NCBI GenBank assembly: GCA_037892935.1 | Contig: JAYXKI010000010.1 | Coordinates: forward strand, 1,426,001 to 1,490,000 | From: Phlebopus portentosus | Taxonomy: Eukaryota; Basidiomycota; Agaricomycetes; Boletales; Boletinellaceae | DNA: 64,000 nucleotides | Direction of reading: 5' to 3' | Shown: positions 1 through 13,000 of the stretch, piece after piece | Layout of the letters: every line of letters begins with the position of its first letter | Numbering within the stretch: the first letter of the stretch is position 1 | Position numbers and translations under genes: made by a program | The notes under the pieces: model-generated | What the model saw: the letters and a program-made list of their open reading frames with translations, nothing else | Databases searched by the model: none | What the model was told of the DNA's origin: nothing

Positions 1-351
1 GGCGGAGATCGATGCGATTTATCCCATCACCCATTAAAAAAATCAGATTACTGCATGCCTGAGAAGAACTTGTGGTCCATAGCTGACGTCAAGGCTGAAA
101 GAGCATGTTCACGAGTGGTATCGGAGAAGGAGAGTATGAAAACGAGAATGAAATTGAAAAAGAAGGTAACGAGCCATGAGTGTTGTATAAATACAGAAAT
201 GAATGGAAGTAAGCGTAACGAGTAACATACCGAGACTGAAAGAACTGAATCGGAGAAAAAGCGAGCGAGTATGTGAAGTGAATGAAATACACAAGCCATA
301 AGGAAAACAATAAGATGCTAATCGAGAGCACGAACGCACAAAAAAATGGAA
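1..351. other. 3' flank of the ANTH adaptor gene
   Basis: No coding region is supported here. Short open frames on both strands lack family resemblance. The stretch is A/G-rich on the plus strand and probably holds the 3' UTR and terminator of the minus-strand gene ending at 352. Confidence 0.4.
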
Positions 352-3300
352 CTAGATTAAGGACGCAACACCATTCTGCCGCTTCGATGCGTCGCCTGTG
401 GCGCCTCGGAAGAGATTGGAGCCGAGAGACGGAGTATTGTTTGTTGAATTCGGGCTCAAACTTGACCCGAATTGAGAGTTCGGTAGAGGGGGCATGCCGC
501 CGCCTAGTTGAGTGGTCGATGGATTGAACATGGAAGCGCGGAAAGGATTGGCAACGCCTGACCCTGTCATTTGGGGGCGCAGACCTACACCTAACGATGA
601 TCCGAAAGTTGATCCCCCTCCACCAAGCCCTCCCAGGCCTGTCGCCTGTGCGTTCAATGTGCCAAGTCCCGAGGAGTTACCTAAGCCCGTTGTTGTGGAT
701 GAAAGCCCACCAAACGAAGGGGTGGCCGTAGAATTTGAGTTTGATGCTGTCGAAGAACCAAGAGCACTGAATGAAGGTTCGTTGATTGTCGACGAGGTCG
801 TCTGCGAAGGCGATGACGCAGATCCTATGCCCCCGGCACTGAAGCCAGTCCCGGTAGGTTGTGCCAATTGCTTATCCGGGGTCGTCGAAGGCTCAGGAAT
901 GGGCGGCAAGGACTCAAGTAAAGACGCTCCAAAAGAAGACGTTGGCTTGAATGCTCTAATACCTGAAAATCCTGTCATTTGAGGACGCGACGGTGGAGAG
1001 CTTGACAATGCGGAAGTCGCGTTCGTCGTTCCAGTCGGTTGGCTAGAAAACGCGGATGCTGATGTGAACTGTGACGTCAATGAAGGAGTTCCAGTTGTGT
1101 CAGTTCCGGGCTTATTCATGTCAAGTGCCCAATTCTTGTTGAATGAGAATGATGAAGCAACGCCAGACATATTCATGCCATCCGTAGAGTTCGACGAAGG
1201 TGCCTGCGAGACGGAGCTCGTGGAGGACACCGCGCCCCGTTGAACAGTTGGAGATGGAATGGATTGTTGTGCACCGAGTCCAGGGCCCTTGTTGAACATC
1301 CCTGTAGCCAACTCCTGTAAAGTTGGTGGCTTGGGGACTGGCGGTGCTGGTTCTTGTGGACTACCGAACGGATTCCTGGAACCTGTCTGATGAGCAGCCA
1401 CAGGTTTGGACATTTCAAAAACATTGTTAGTGTTGGTCAGCGGCGTCGAAGCGGGTCTTTGCGGTAGCTGTTGGGCGTTCATTGTATTTACTGTACTTGG
1501 CGGGCTGCTCGTTGCATTCTGCATAGGCGTCGGTCCAAATGAGGAATTCTGCATGTTCTGCTGTATTTGTCCGTTCGACTGTGGAACAGAGAAAGGCGAG
1601 CCCGGCTGTTGGAAAGCGTTGCCGTTTGATGCAGGAGGGAATGAAAGACCAAATGTGGGTACACCAGTGCTCTGTGGCATCAACATACTCTGACGGAACG
1701 GGTTGGCGCCTGTTATCTGAGGCTGCAAGAAGCCTGTTGGTTGCGGGCGAAGGAATGAGGAAAAGGAAGGGTGCTGTCCTTGATTGAGACCAGTCGGTTG
1801 CGGCTGCTGGAAGGCCATATTGGGCATCCCCGTCGGCTGCGGTGGCATCAAACCTGTTGGCTGAGATACCTGAGGTTGAACAAATGGCATGGCCTGCGAC
1901 TGTTGGGGAAATGCTCCGGTAATCATCATTGACTGGCGCATGGCGAAAGGGTTATGAGCAGCATGCTGTTGCTGCTGGAGAAGTTGACTGATGCAGGGAT
2001 GATCAGTTCCTTCTAAAAAGGCTGAGGGCGATTGAGTAGCTTACTTGGTTGGCTGCGAAGCAAACATGGCAGTCTGCTCCTCCTCGATGGAAGCAAAGAA
2101 GTCAATCAAAGCCTTGTTTTCCGTAGGAGGCTTTGCAGTTGAAGAGCTAGCTTCAGCATTCGACAATGAGGGAAGCGGGGTCGCTAAAGTAAGAAATCGA
2201 TCAGATAAGAATCTGGAAAAGACGTCAGAAAGACTGACCTTTAGCAGTTCCGTTTGGTGCTTTAGTGCCTTCCCTTGCATTCTTGTCCGCCGAAGCCTTG
2301 GTAGTTTTGTATTCGATACGATTCTGCTCAAAATTCGGGTCGTTCAAGTATTCTTCAAGCGCTGCCACGAGTGACACTGGAGCCTGGGGTGACCCAGAGG
2401 AACCAGATGAGCGGTTACATTGGAACTGTATAATTTGTAACTTACATGTTTGAGATTTGGGACAGGAACGTTCAGTAGGTTTTGCAGTTTCCTCGCAACA
2501 CCGAGATATTCAACCACTTTCTCAGTTTGCTTGCAGAAACTCCGGTAGATATTAAGGGCAGCTTCTGCGTCAACATGCGACATCTCGAAATAGTGCTCCA
2601 ACACGTTGATGACTCCCTCGTTTACGGCTTGGAAGAGAATAAGTAGGTCCTTGACCAACATACGGAGCGCCGTTACATTAAGATCGTCCTCCAAGTTGTC
2701 GAAATAAAACTTGAGTAAATATTTGGTTTAGTCGAAGCGTTAGATGAAGAACAGAAAGGAACATACGCGGCATTCTACAAGAGCATTGATTGTCCTCTGC
2801 ACGACTTTCGTCTCCCGCAGTAGGCCCTTCTCAACTGTCATTGAGCGCAACTTTCGCCCCATCATCGTTTTGCTTCTCTGAGGACCATTAGAAGCTCTAG
2901 CGGTACTACCAATCGCACTCTCAACTCGAGCGTCGCGGTTTGAGTCACTTTGCACCCTCACTGGGTCATGTTTCAAGTCCTTGTATGTACGAATCCTTGT
3001 ATCAAGATAGATGGCGTAATTTTGCAAATTCTTGGGGGTATCGTAGCCTTGAAGTTGCGGCGTAACTATCAGAACGGAGATAAGCTCGAGCATCGCAATA
3101 CGCACCATCCCAGTGCCCGGCAGTGACACTTCTCAAGCGAAGAATGTCGTCAGATGCAAGGGCGGACAAGACGTTATCTGTGGCACCATTGCGAATCATC
3201 GTATGTAGCACAATGAGTGCCTTGAAAACAACCTGCCATCAAACTTGGTGAGAACTGCAACTGCAGACATCACAGCGTTGAACGTACAATAGTATTCGGC

Positions 3301-3506
3301 TCCCTAAGCCGTAAGGCAAGCGCCCGACATACATCATGAACTGCGCCGTCTTCGGAGTACGTTGCGGCGATGATCGGGTCGATGTACTGAAGACAAGCAA
3401 ATAAGCAAGCGTACACGGCGAAGATCGGTCAGTTGCATACTTTTGCCTTTGGAGGAGCAGCCTTTGGTTTGCATGCAAGCTTAACCGTCTTGTCGAAGCT
3501 CGACAT
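352..3506 (-). CDS. AP180/CALM-family clathrin assembly protein (ANTH domain)
   Basis: This is an endocytic adaptor of roughly 950 residues in about eight exons. The family binds PtdIns(4,5)P2 through the N-terminal ANTH domain and recruits clathrin and EH-domain proteins at the plasma membrane. The start ATG is at 3504-3506. A lysine-rich segment ending K-A-K-Y (residues 20-23) resembles the ANTH lipid-binding motif, with spacing one residue longer. The ANTH part continues with LIVLHTMIRNG, NLQNYAIYLDTRIRTYKDLK and the helices around LLILFQAVNEGVINVLEHYF. The last exon (352 to about 2008) is a disordered tail rich in Q, N, S and P. It holds four NPF motifs (EH-domain ligands) and five LxxQxTG motifs plus one MxxQxTG. 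Joining the penultimate and last exons in frame needs a 32-bp intron (2009-2040). A Ty3 LTR begins 80 bp upstream of the start codon. Confidence 0.9.
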
Positions 3507-3580
3507 GGCTGGAGAACGAGCCCGATGTTTGTGCACGGTGCCAAGCCCAGATGGCGGGTCGTCGGTGGTTGTATTGGTTG

Positions 3581-3585
3581 TATCG
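3581..3585. repeat. Target-site duplication, left copy (TATCG)
   Basis: The five bases TATCG directly precede the 5' LTR and are repeated exactly at 13613-13617 after the 3' LTR. Five-bp duplications are usual for Ty3-type integrases. The perfect pair marks the exact insertion point and shows that both ends are intact. Confidence 0.95.
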
Positions 3586-3896
3586 TGTGACGAAGTAACC
3601 GTCACCATGCTTTCCTCCATAGGGTTCCGCAGCGTAACGCAGACGTTACGCGCGGAACCATATGACTAAGTATCTTACCAATAGCTTATGTGAGCGCGAC
3701 CCTATGCATTTAGTTAGCTTTAGTTTTCACGTTTCCCCCATGTGTAGTTTAGTTTATATAGCTGGTAGATAGCAAATGTAAGAGGGATTCTTCCCTCTCG
3801 ACTATCACTCTAATACTACGGTTAATCCAGTCAGTAACGGTGTGATCTGAGTGCCAGAGGAATCTCTCGTGTGACCGAATCTTACCATTCGTCACA
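3586..3896 (+). repeat. 5' LTR of the Ty3 element
   Basis: This 311-bp repeat matches 13302-13612 by eye. It starts TGTGACGAA and ends TTCGTCACA. It should carry the element's promoter and polyadenylation signals. It contains a strong hairpin at 3623-3659 and a smaller one near 3781-3798 (7-bp stem AGAGGGA/TCCCTCT). In antisense it forms part of the upstream region of the ANTH gene, 80 bp from that gene's start codon, so it may now influence its transcription. Confidence 0.97.
3623..3659. other. 37-nt hairpin within the LTR (second copy at 13339-13375)
   Basis: The left arm GGTTCCGC-A-GCGTAAC pairs with the right arm GTTACGC-GCGGAACC. This gives 15 base pairs interrupted by one bulged A, around a 6-base loop (GCAGAC). 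The same structure is present in the 3' LTR. Its role is unknown. It could be an RNA element (packaging, dimerisation or polyadenylation) or a DNA palindrome bound by a regulator. Confidence 0.85.
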
Positions 3897-4090
3897 TATT
3901 TTTGACTGTTCAACCGAACTGCTTCGTATTTGATCGCTATCTTGGTAGTCGACGTTGTCGAGGAGCCTACAGGTCTGATCAACCTACTGGTACCCGCAAT
4001 AGTTGACTTATTATCTAGAAAAACACAAAAATAGCTGAGTTTCACTGATTTTCATTTGTTCTGTGTTGTTTTTGAGTGCTCACCGTATCT

Positions 4091-7000
4091 ATGGATCCAC
4101 CAAAGAATATTATAACGTTGCGCAACAAGGAAGGACGTGTTCGGGAAGTCAATAGAGACATACCGATTGTAAAACGTCAATACCGGGGTAGACGGCTGTC
4201 TGTGGGGGTTGTTGAAGAACAACTCTCCCCGAATTCGATTCGTACTGAACAAACGAAGAGAAAAGAGTCAGAAGAAGATACTCTGACTGGTGGGGACGCT
4301 CACCGAGATACCGCAGCGGTAGTTCCGCCTGCGAAGGGGCGCATCAGGGATGCAGCTCAAATTTTCCGCGAGAGAGTCGAAAGACCTCGCGAAGAACCGC
4401 GTGCCAATCCCGCGAATGTTACCAAAGAAGTACAAGGTACTCACCGGATTGACGTTGATGATAATCCGTCTATATCCAACTGGAAACCGGCGGGGTACTA
4501 CCCTTCGACCGGTCCAGCTACTGTAATTACATCAGAACCAGTAAAATCAGAAAGAAATTTGGGAACACGCACCAGAACTGGGGAACAGACCCCCATGAGT
4601 CAGTATAGCACAGTACCAAGTAATGTACTGAGCCATACCACAGCTGATAACGAAGGTTTTATCCCAGTAAGCAGGAATAGACGAAATTCCGAGGGTAAAC
4701 GTACCAGTAAGGAATTATCGACGCAAGAACTCGAATCAGCTGCGCAGAAAGTGCAACGCATGTTCACTGACATGAGGCTCGAATTTGGACTAGACGAATC
4801 CAATAGATTCGTGGTTGCGCCACGAGGCGAATCAAATATTCCTCTTAAGGAGGCAGTAAAGAAACTCAATGAAGAGTTGAATAATCCACCTCGGGAAGGG
4901 AGCCGCAAGTCCGACAAAGTCGAGGAAGAGAACGAAGATGATCAGTTCTCGGTTTTCTCGACTCAGACCGACTCGAAAAGTAAGGCCGAGCGTAAAGCGG
5001 ACAGGAGGGCCCAGAAAGAAGAGAAGCGGTTTCAACGTCGTGCAGAGGAGATACGAGAGTGGGCTTCCGCTAGCGCAGTAGGGTTGCCCATCTCCAGCGG
5101 ATCTCTTCGAGTATCAGGATATGACCAGGAATCTATGAGTCAGGACACGAAGACACCAGCAAAATTTAAGGGTAAATTACCAGACCCTGATAATTACGGA
5201 AACGTGGGACTGGCCTTCACGTCTATCTCCGATATAGATCAGCAGATGGAGTACCTTCAGGCAATCAAGTTCAGACGTATGCAAGAACAAGAAGAGGAGA
5301 GAATGCGTACCAAAGAGGCACGCATGCAGACCTTTCGCTCAGGATACGCCGGACCGTCTACCTGGGATGCCTCATCTCCTGACCAGCTAATTGAAAAGGA
5401 AAAGAAAGAAAAACAGAGAACTCATCGTCGGTACAAGTCCAAATCCAGATCGCCTAGTAAGGAGCACAATAGGGAATTCGACCGAAAGAAGGAGAAGAAC
5501 ATCAAGCGAGATCCAAGTGAACACGGGGACAGACACGAGTATAGCACGCGTCAATTCCACAGAGGACCCCCAGGAAGTCCGGATCACAGTTCCGATGAGA
5601 GCTCGGATGACAAGAGACGAGGCAAGGCACCCAAAGACTCGGACACAGGCAACGAAAGCAAACTATCAGATGAATTATCTGATAGTGAGCTTGATGGACC
5701 CAGACAGTCGGTACGAAAAATAGCCATTCTTGCTGGAAGACACAAGTCCCGAGTACAAGAGACCAAGAAAGCCAAGAATAGGGAAAAGCGAGACAAAAGA
5801 CATGAGAAAGAGAAGAAAGAACGACATACAGGTCGTTTCGCGTCAATCAAGCCTTCTGAGAATTTAGGTCATCAGAGTTTTCTCAAACAAGCAATTCGTC
5901 GATCGTCTCGTAAACCTACCAGCCCATCTTCAAGTAATCCAAGTAGTTCGTCTAGCTCTTCATCAGATGATTCTGATTATTCGAGTGATGATACGTTAAT
6001 GGAACCCTCAAGTATTAATTCGAGTGATTCGGAACATACCAAATCCAAGAAGAAACGAGCTAAACGTAGATGGAAGAAGAACATGTTACTCCTCAAAATT
6101 CAATCTCAAGGAGTAAAAGCGATTCCACCTACCCCGTACGATGGAGAAGCCAACTTGACCAAATTTAATAAGTTTGTGGTCGAAACAAACTTGTATATGC
6201 GCCAAACAGGGTTAGAAAGACTTCCAAGACAACAAGTAGGTGTCTTACCTAGTTTCTTGAAAGGTAAAGCAATGGAGTTTTATCGCCAGAAAGTAGGTAT
6301 TGAAGACCAAAAATGGACTTTGTCGAAGTTCTACACCGAGTTAATGAATTACTGCTTTCCAACAAATTATTCTGAGGACTTACGAAGACAATTCCAGCGT
6401 ATGAGACAAGGACGCAAAGATATACAAAAATATTTGTATGAAATGGAAGTCATGGCCGAAAACCTGGGAGATATTTCAACTAGGGAATTGATTCGCAGAG
6501 TATGGGAAGGCTTACATCCCGAATATCAAAGACAATTGCGTCTAGATAACTTGAGTCCCGATACTGTGTCTTACGAAGATCTGCATGATCGACTGGACAG
6601 CATAGAACGAGCTAACGAAGCAATTGGTGTAAAATGGCACGAGGGAATTTATACCAAAAATTATAGTCAGCAAAATTTACGTTCTGAACGTCCAGAAGAA
6701 CGTAAACACTCCCCAAATGTCAAAGGCAAGCAGCCATGGAAGAACAGACGTCGATTTGAGGAAAGCGAACGATCACGTGCAAAACCGTCTCATCGGAATG
6801 TTAGTGCTAACAGCACAAACATTCGCCCTAATAATGCAAAGAATAAGGACAGAGACGAGAGAAATAAGAAGAAAGGCGCACCTAAGAAAGATAGACGTCC
6901 AAAGACCGAGAATCCATATGTAAAGAAATGGAGTAAGGAGAAACTGGATGAAATGCGAGCTAAAAATCAATGTTTCATATGCGAGCAAGTTGGACACATG

Positions 7001-10000
7001 GCGAAAGATTGCCCAACTAAGAGTACTGTCAAAATGGAAACGACGCTACCTAGCACCTCCAACGCAGTAACTGTCAATTACACAGCGTTGGACAAGCTTC
7101 GTTCGATGAATCGAGACGAACAGTACCTAGACCTGGAAGTGGTTACACAAGGAGCTTCATCATCAGCTGGACAACATACAATCAATGCCTCAATGATATA
7201 TGTTGACGAGACCGAATACGACGAACCTGATGATGAGTTGGAGAGCGATCCGATGAGTTACGAACTCATACGAGACATGTTCCGCTTGTCTCGAACGGAT
7301 CTACTAAACACCAACCATTTTGTAACCTATCAGTCAAATGCATCAGAACGCGAATTGAATGTCAAACCATTGAAACATCACACAGGGAAATTCACCAAAC
7401 CAAGAATGATACGTTGCAATGGAAAGAAACCATGGGAATATAAGGATGCGTTCAGTTATGGTGCGATTGAATGCTTGAAAAATGGGATACCTTACCCATT
7501 TGACCGAAAATGCGTCAAGAAATGGAAACACCAGTATGGCGTTTCGAAACGGTTCCAGGTTACCAGAGTAAATGACGAATATTTCTGTGTCGAAGATTGG
7601 TGGGACAGAGATGAATTCATGTTACCAGTCGAATTGGCGTACATGCCTGAATTCGACATAAGAACATGGTATGCTTTAGGAAGAGAAGCAAGATACTCAC
7701 CAGATGTTGTGAATACGAATGGGGTAAGGGAAGAAATCGAAGATATCTTCAACCCTAGACTGTTCGATCACCTAGACGAACCTGGAATTGAGCAATATTT
7801 TGAACCACGACTATTCGATTTGGACGTACCATGGAATAATCAACAAGTTATAAACTTGTTGCGAGGTTACTCAGAGCAGGAATGTGAATTCTTAGTGTAT
7901 TGTGCACTAGCTTACCTAGTACATGGCATATTGGAGCGAGCAAACGAAAATACTGTGACAAAGATTAAGTATGAATATATTGTCAGGAGCTACTCCGTGA
8001 ACGCTGTACAGACTAAGAAAAACGTACATTCTGTACCTATGCTCGAACGAACATCTGCTTACGCAAAAGACTTCAAGAGAAGTATCCCGAGTCCCATAGT
8101 CGTGATTGTACATCTTGAGGGACAGCCTGCAAGAGCTTTGGTCGACTCAGGATCACTTGCAGACTTTGTATCATCGAAATTTGCTGATCAGATTGGTCTA
8201 AGACGAATTCCACTAGCAAAACCGTTAGCAGTGCAATTGGCAGCCCAAGGATCGAGAACGAAAGTGAATTACTGTGCCTTGGCAGAACTCAAGTTTGGGA
8301 GTGTGAAATGTAAGAGACATTTCGACATAATGAATTTGGACAATTATGATATCATCCTAGGGACACCATTTTTGTACCAACACAAAGTTTCGATTGGTTT
8401 CAACCAACCAAGAATCTGGATCGAAAGCTCAGATCCATTACCATTGGAAGGTGAACAAATCACAAACCTTTCTTCGATGGTAATTGACACTTACGAACGC
8501 GAACTTGAGAAATGCCGGCTGGAAATTAAGGAATACGCACGAGATCTATTCAAAGATGCTTCGCAAACTTCCTTACCACCACTTCGAGCAATAAATCATT
8601 CTATTCCATTGATAGACGAGACTAAGAAATATAAATTTCGTCGTTCGACATGTCCAGATCCCTTGAGAGAACAATGGAAAGAAAAACGTAAGGACTACAT
8701 TCAAAGTGGAAGATGGAAAGTAGTTACCGGTTCAAACGCAATGCCAATGTTATTGCTGCAAAAACCTCGTAAGAATAAAGACGAACCGATTCGATTGAGA
8801 ACGGTTGTAGACTTACGAGATCGGAACGCGAATACTCGAAAATTATCTTCACCATTGCCCGACATTGAATCTGTACTTCGCAGAGTCGCATCCAAGAAAT
8901 ACAGATCATTAATAGATGGAAAAGATGCTTACGAGCAAATTCGAGTTGTCCCAGAACATGTATCGAGAACTATATTCAATACACCTGACGGCACAATGGT
9001 TAGTCAAGTAATGCAATTGGGAGATTGTAATAGTGGAGCGACGTACCAAGCTCTAATGAATCATATCTTTCAACCATACCTGGGAGATTGGATGGATATC
9101 TATCTTGATGACCTGGTGATATATTCTGATACGGTCGAAGATCACATTCGACATCTGAAAATTGTTATCGACATTTTGCGCAAAGAACAGTTTTACCTTA
9201 GCGAACACAAAATGCAACTGTTCCAATCAGAATTACGCATATTAGGACATATAGTCGACGATAATGGTATCAGAATGGACCCACATAAAATAGATTCGAT
9301 TCAGAAATGGAAGGTACCGAGCAGTAAAGATTCGTTGAAACGATTCTTAGGAGCAGTAGGATATTTAGCACCGAACATTCCACAACTAAGAATACCAATG
9401 GGAGTACTTACCAATATTTCGGGTGAAACTGCTCGATTTCGATGGTCATTTACTGAACAACGAGCGTTTGACCAAATTGTAAAACTGGTACATGATTTTC
9501 AGAATCATCACCGCGTAGTTTTGCAGTATGGAAAGAACGCACCTCCAATCAATGTAACTACAGACGCGTCTCACACTGGAATTGGAGGAATAATCAGCCA
9601 AGGAGAAGACTGGCAAAATGCAAAGGTCGCTGCATTTTATTCCGCTAAGTTGAATTCTGCACAGCAGAACTATCCTGTACATGACAAGGAATTGTTAGCA
9701 GGAGTCGAGACTATGCTCAGACACAAAAACTTACTTCAAGGAGCACATTTCCGATGGTTTACAGATCATAAACCACTGCAACACTTATTCGAACAGCCGA
9801 ATCTAAGTGGCAGACAAGCTAGATGGATAGAGAAATTGTCGGATTTCGACTTCGAAGTAATCTATGTTGCAGGAACTGAAAATATCTTAGCAGATGCATT
9901 ATCACGCATATATGCAGAAGACTTACCTGGTACAGTTCGAACTAGACCAGAATACACAAACCAGATCGATGAGGACGACATACCAATATTAAGTCGCTTG

Positions 10001-13000
10001 GAAAACAAAGGTGCAAGCCCAATACTAGTCAATCCAACGCATATACTTCATATGTATTCTATTCCAATCCATGAGAACATGGATCGACTTTCAAACATAG
10101 CTATGAACGTACCTAAACGACTCCGAATTACCTTCAAAAGAGGAGAACAGCAAGATAATTTGTCTAATATTCAGAGGGGCGGAATGCAAAGACCACGAAT
10201 TAAAAAAGTGACTTTGAGAATCCGAAACCGCGACACACCTAGCAACAACGGTCTCGATGATCGACAAAACGATCTGCGTGAGAAAGACGCGACTCAGCAA
10301 AAAGATCGACTCACTGATCTATCCTCTGAGCCAATCACTGGAAATAGCAAGACGATCCAAGATCGTCCTCACGCGCCAATCCCATCTGAACCTTCGCAAG
10401 TCGCGACTTCCGAATCAACGCATACAGGCAAGGAAATGGACACCATTGATCCACAATTTCCTACAATACAGTCAGATATTCAAAATTTACAACAATCAAT
10501 AGAACCAACGCTCACCGATGTGATTGCACAAGCACAACCGCAAATCCAGTTTCCTAACTGTTTGAAAAATCGATTTCACGAAGATCAGTTTTTCAAACTG
10601 ATCATGGAGAATCCTGCCCACTACAAAAATTTTCACGTCGAAAATGGATTGATATTTCGACGGGAGGGCGAGAGGTATCTGCTATGTATACCCAAAATTC
10701 TGATTAACAACAGGAGTGCACGAGAAATTGTAATTGAGCACGCACATTCAATTCTAGCACACTTGGGAGCACGGAAAACATTGCAATATCTGAGAGACCA
10801 AGTCTGGTGGAAAGAAATGGTATCAGATATTAGCTCATATTGTGATTCATGTCATACCTGTAAGATTTCGAAGCCGAATCACCAAAGACCATATGGATTG
10901 TTGAATCCATTGAATGCACCAACGCGACCCTGGCAAACTATTGGTATGGATTTTGTAGGACCGTTTCCCGAATCCAAGAATCGACTTAGTTCGTTTGATA
11001 TGATATGCACGATTGTATGTTTACTCACCGGAATGGTTCATTTGCTACCTTGTAAGCAAACGTACAGAGCCAAAGAGTTTGCTGAGTTAATATTCGAAAA
11101 TGTATACAAATTGCATGGCTTACCTGAATCGATTGTGAGCGATCGAGGATCACTATTCACAAGCACGCTGTGGAAACACTTGAATAAATTGCTTAATGTC
11201 AAATTGAGGCTATCAAGTGCTTACCATCCACAAACCGATGGAGCTACAGAGCGAATGAATAAAACGATTGCTCAAATGCTGAGACAATGTGTTTCACCGA
11301 ACCAGAAAGATTGGGTGATGAAATTACCTATGATTGAGTTTGCAGTCAATTCTGCAAGATCAGAAACAACTGGTTACGCACCTTTCTTCCTGAACTATGG
11401 AAGAATGCCTCGTTCCATGATATGGAATGATCCGAGCCAAGACGAGTACCCGGGGGTAAGAACTTTTGCATTGAAGCTGAAAGAAGCAATCATGTCAGCA
11501 CACGACTCCATCTTACAAGCTAGGGTAAAACAAACGAGGCAAGCTAATAGACATCGGCGGATGTCACCATTCGAAATCGGAGATTTGGTATATCTGTCAA
11601 CAAAGAACATGAACTTACCAAAGCAACGTGCACGAAAATTAGTACCTAAGTTCATAGGGCCCTACAAGATACTTAGGGTCGCTGGAAACGATTCATATGA
11701 GATCGACTTACCTAGAAGTTTGAAAAATCGAGGCATACACCCCATTTTCCATGCATCTTTGTTAAGAATACATATGCCGAACGATGATAGATTGTTTCCT
11801 GGAAGGGATATCAGCCAAGTAACTAATTTGGAGGACGGTACTAACGAATGGGTTGTCGAATCGATAGATACCCATTATGGGAAAGGTACGGATTCATTGT
11901 TCAAGGTCGTATGGAAAGCCGGAGACCACACATGGCTTCCATACGAGAAAGTAAAGCATCTCGAGGCACTTAATACGTACCTCGAGGTCCTGGGTGTCGA
12001 TTCTATAGAGAACCTGCCTATGGGGAATGATGAGCCGGATACAGATGATCCACAGATAACTGTACATACCGTTTGGGTAGAGCACGAGGCAATTTTAGCC
12101 TCTCTGCATGTAAACAACGTGTACCAACTAAAGGACTCACATAAGAAGCACTGGAAGAAGTTCAGAAGAATATCCAAAACGCTTACTATGAATTCTGACA
12201 GCCTCCCAGTCAACTTCTTTGCCCCGAACTCGAATGTTCCGAATGCACCTCCCGAAAGATTCACTGAGCCGGATACTGGCCCAATCACCCAGTCCTGGGC
12301 CACGTTTGACATGGCCACGTCCACGTCGTATGTATTCCTAGCCGCCGAATTGAGGAAGGTCTTCGAATTCCATCGATACATCGAGACGAACTCGATCCCG
12401 CCTGGTGTTAATCAACCAGAGCGTTATTTGATTATACGCAGGTTGTATAATGGACACGTACCGGATTTCTATGCGTTGGCAGCCTTGCCCCCGTTTGCAG
12501 ACCCGAGGCACCTCGCTGAAGCGATCCAGAACCATTTCGACTATTCGAGACGCAAGAATCTTGCCTCGAATCAAGGTATACAGTTGATACTCTACTCCAG
12601 AACAAGTTTAGTTTTGTCACTGAATAACTCGCCGACAGGTTCGAAAGTCCGTGAGGCTCGTTTCCGAGAAGGTAGTGCCCCGTATAGTCGTCGAAACCGG
12701 GCAGCCCAGCGTAAACTCACCCCGGGAATCGAAAAGCGGCCCGACGAACCAAAAGTGGGGGATGATACCACACTTTCGTTGATTCGTCCTGCCGTTCTTC
12801 CCAACCTCGCGAGCTCGTCCAAGTTTGATGGGCTGAGTCAACCCTCCGTACAAGTCCCGAACACACTCACCCACTCGCAGTCCGCAGCACAGGTTGTTGA
12901 TACTACGCCAAGTACTTCGATGACCTTCATGACCTCGAAGTCCGCCAATTTGCCAACGACCGGCACGTCGTTTTCCAATGTCCCTGCGCGTAGTTCTACT

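Noticed and set aside
512..982. 156-residue plus-strand open frame antisense to the ANTH tail
   Set aside because: It mirrors the repetitive Q/P/T-rich coding strand of the ANTH gene; no start context, introns or family features of its own.
4076..4090. GTG at 4076 as start of Gag-Pol
   Set aside because: A eukaryotic element is expected to use ATG; the ATG at 4091 is in the same frame and only 15 bases downstream.
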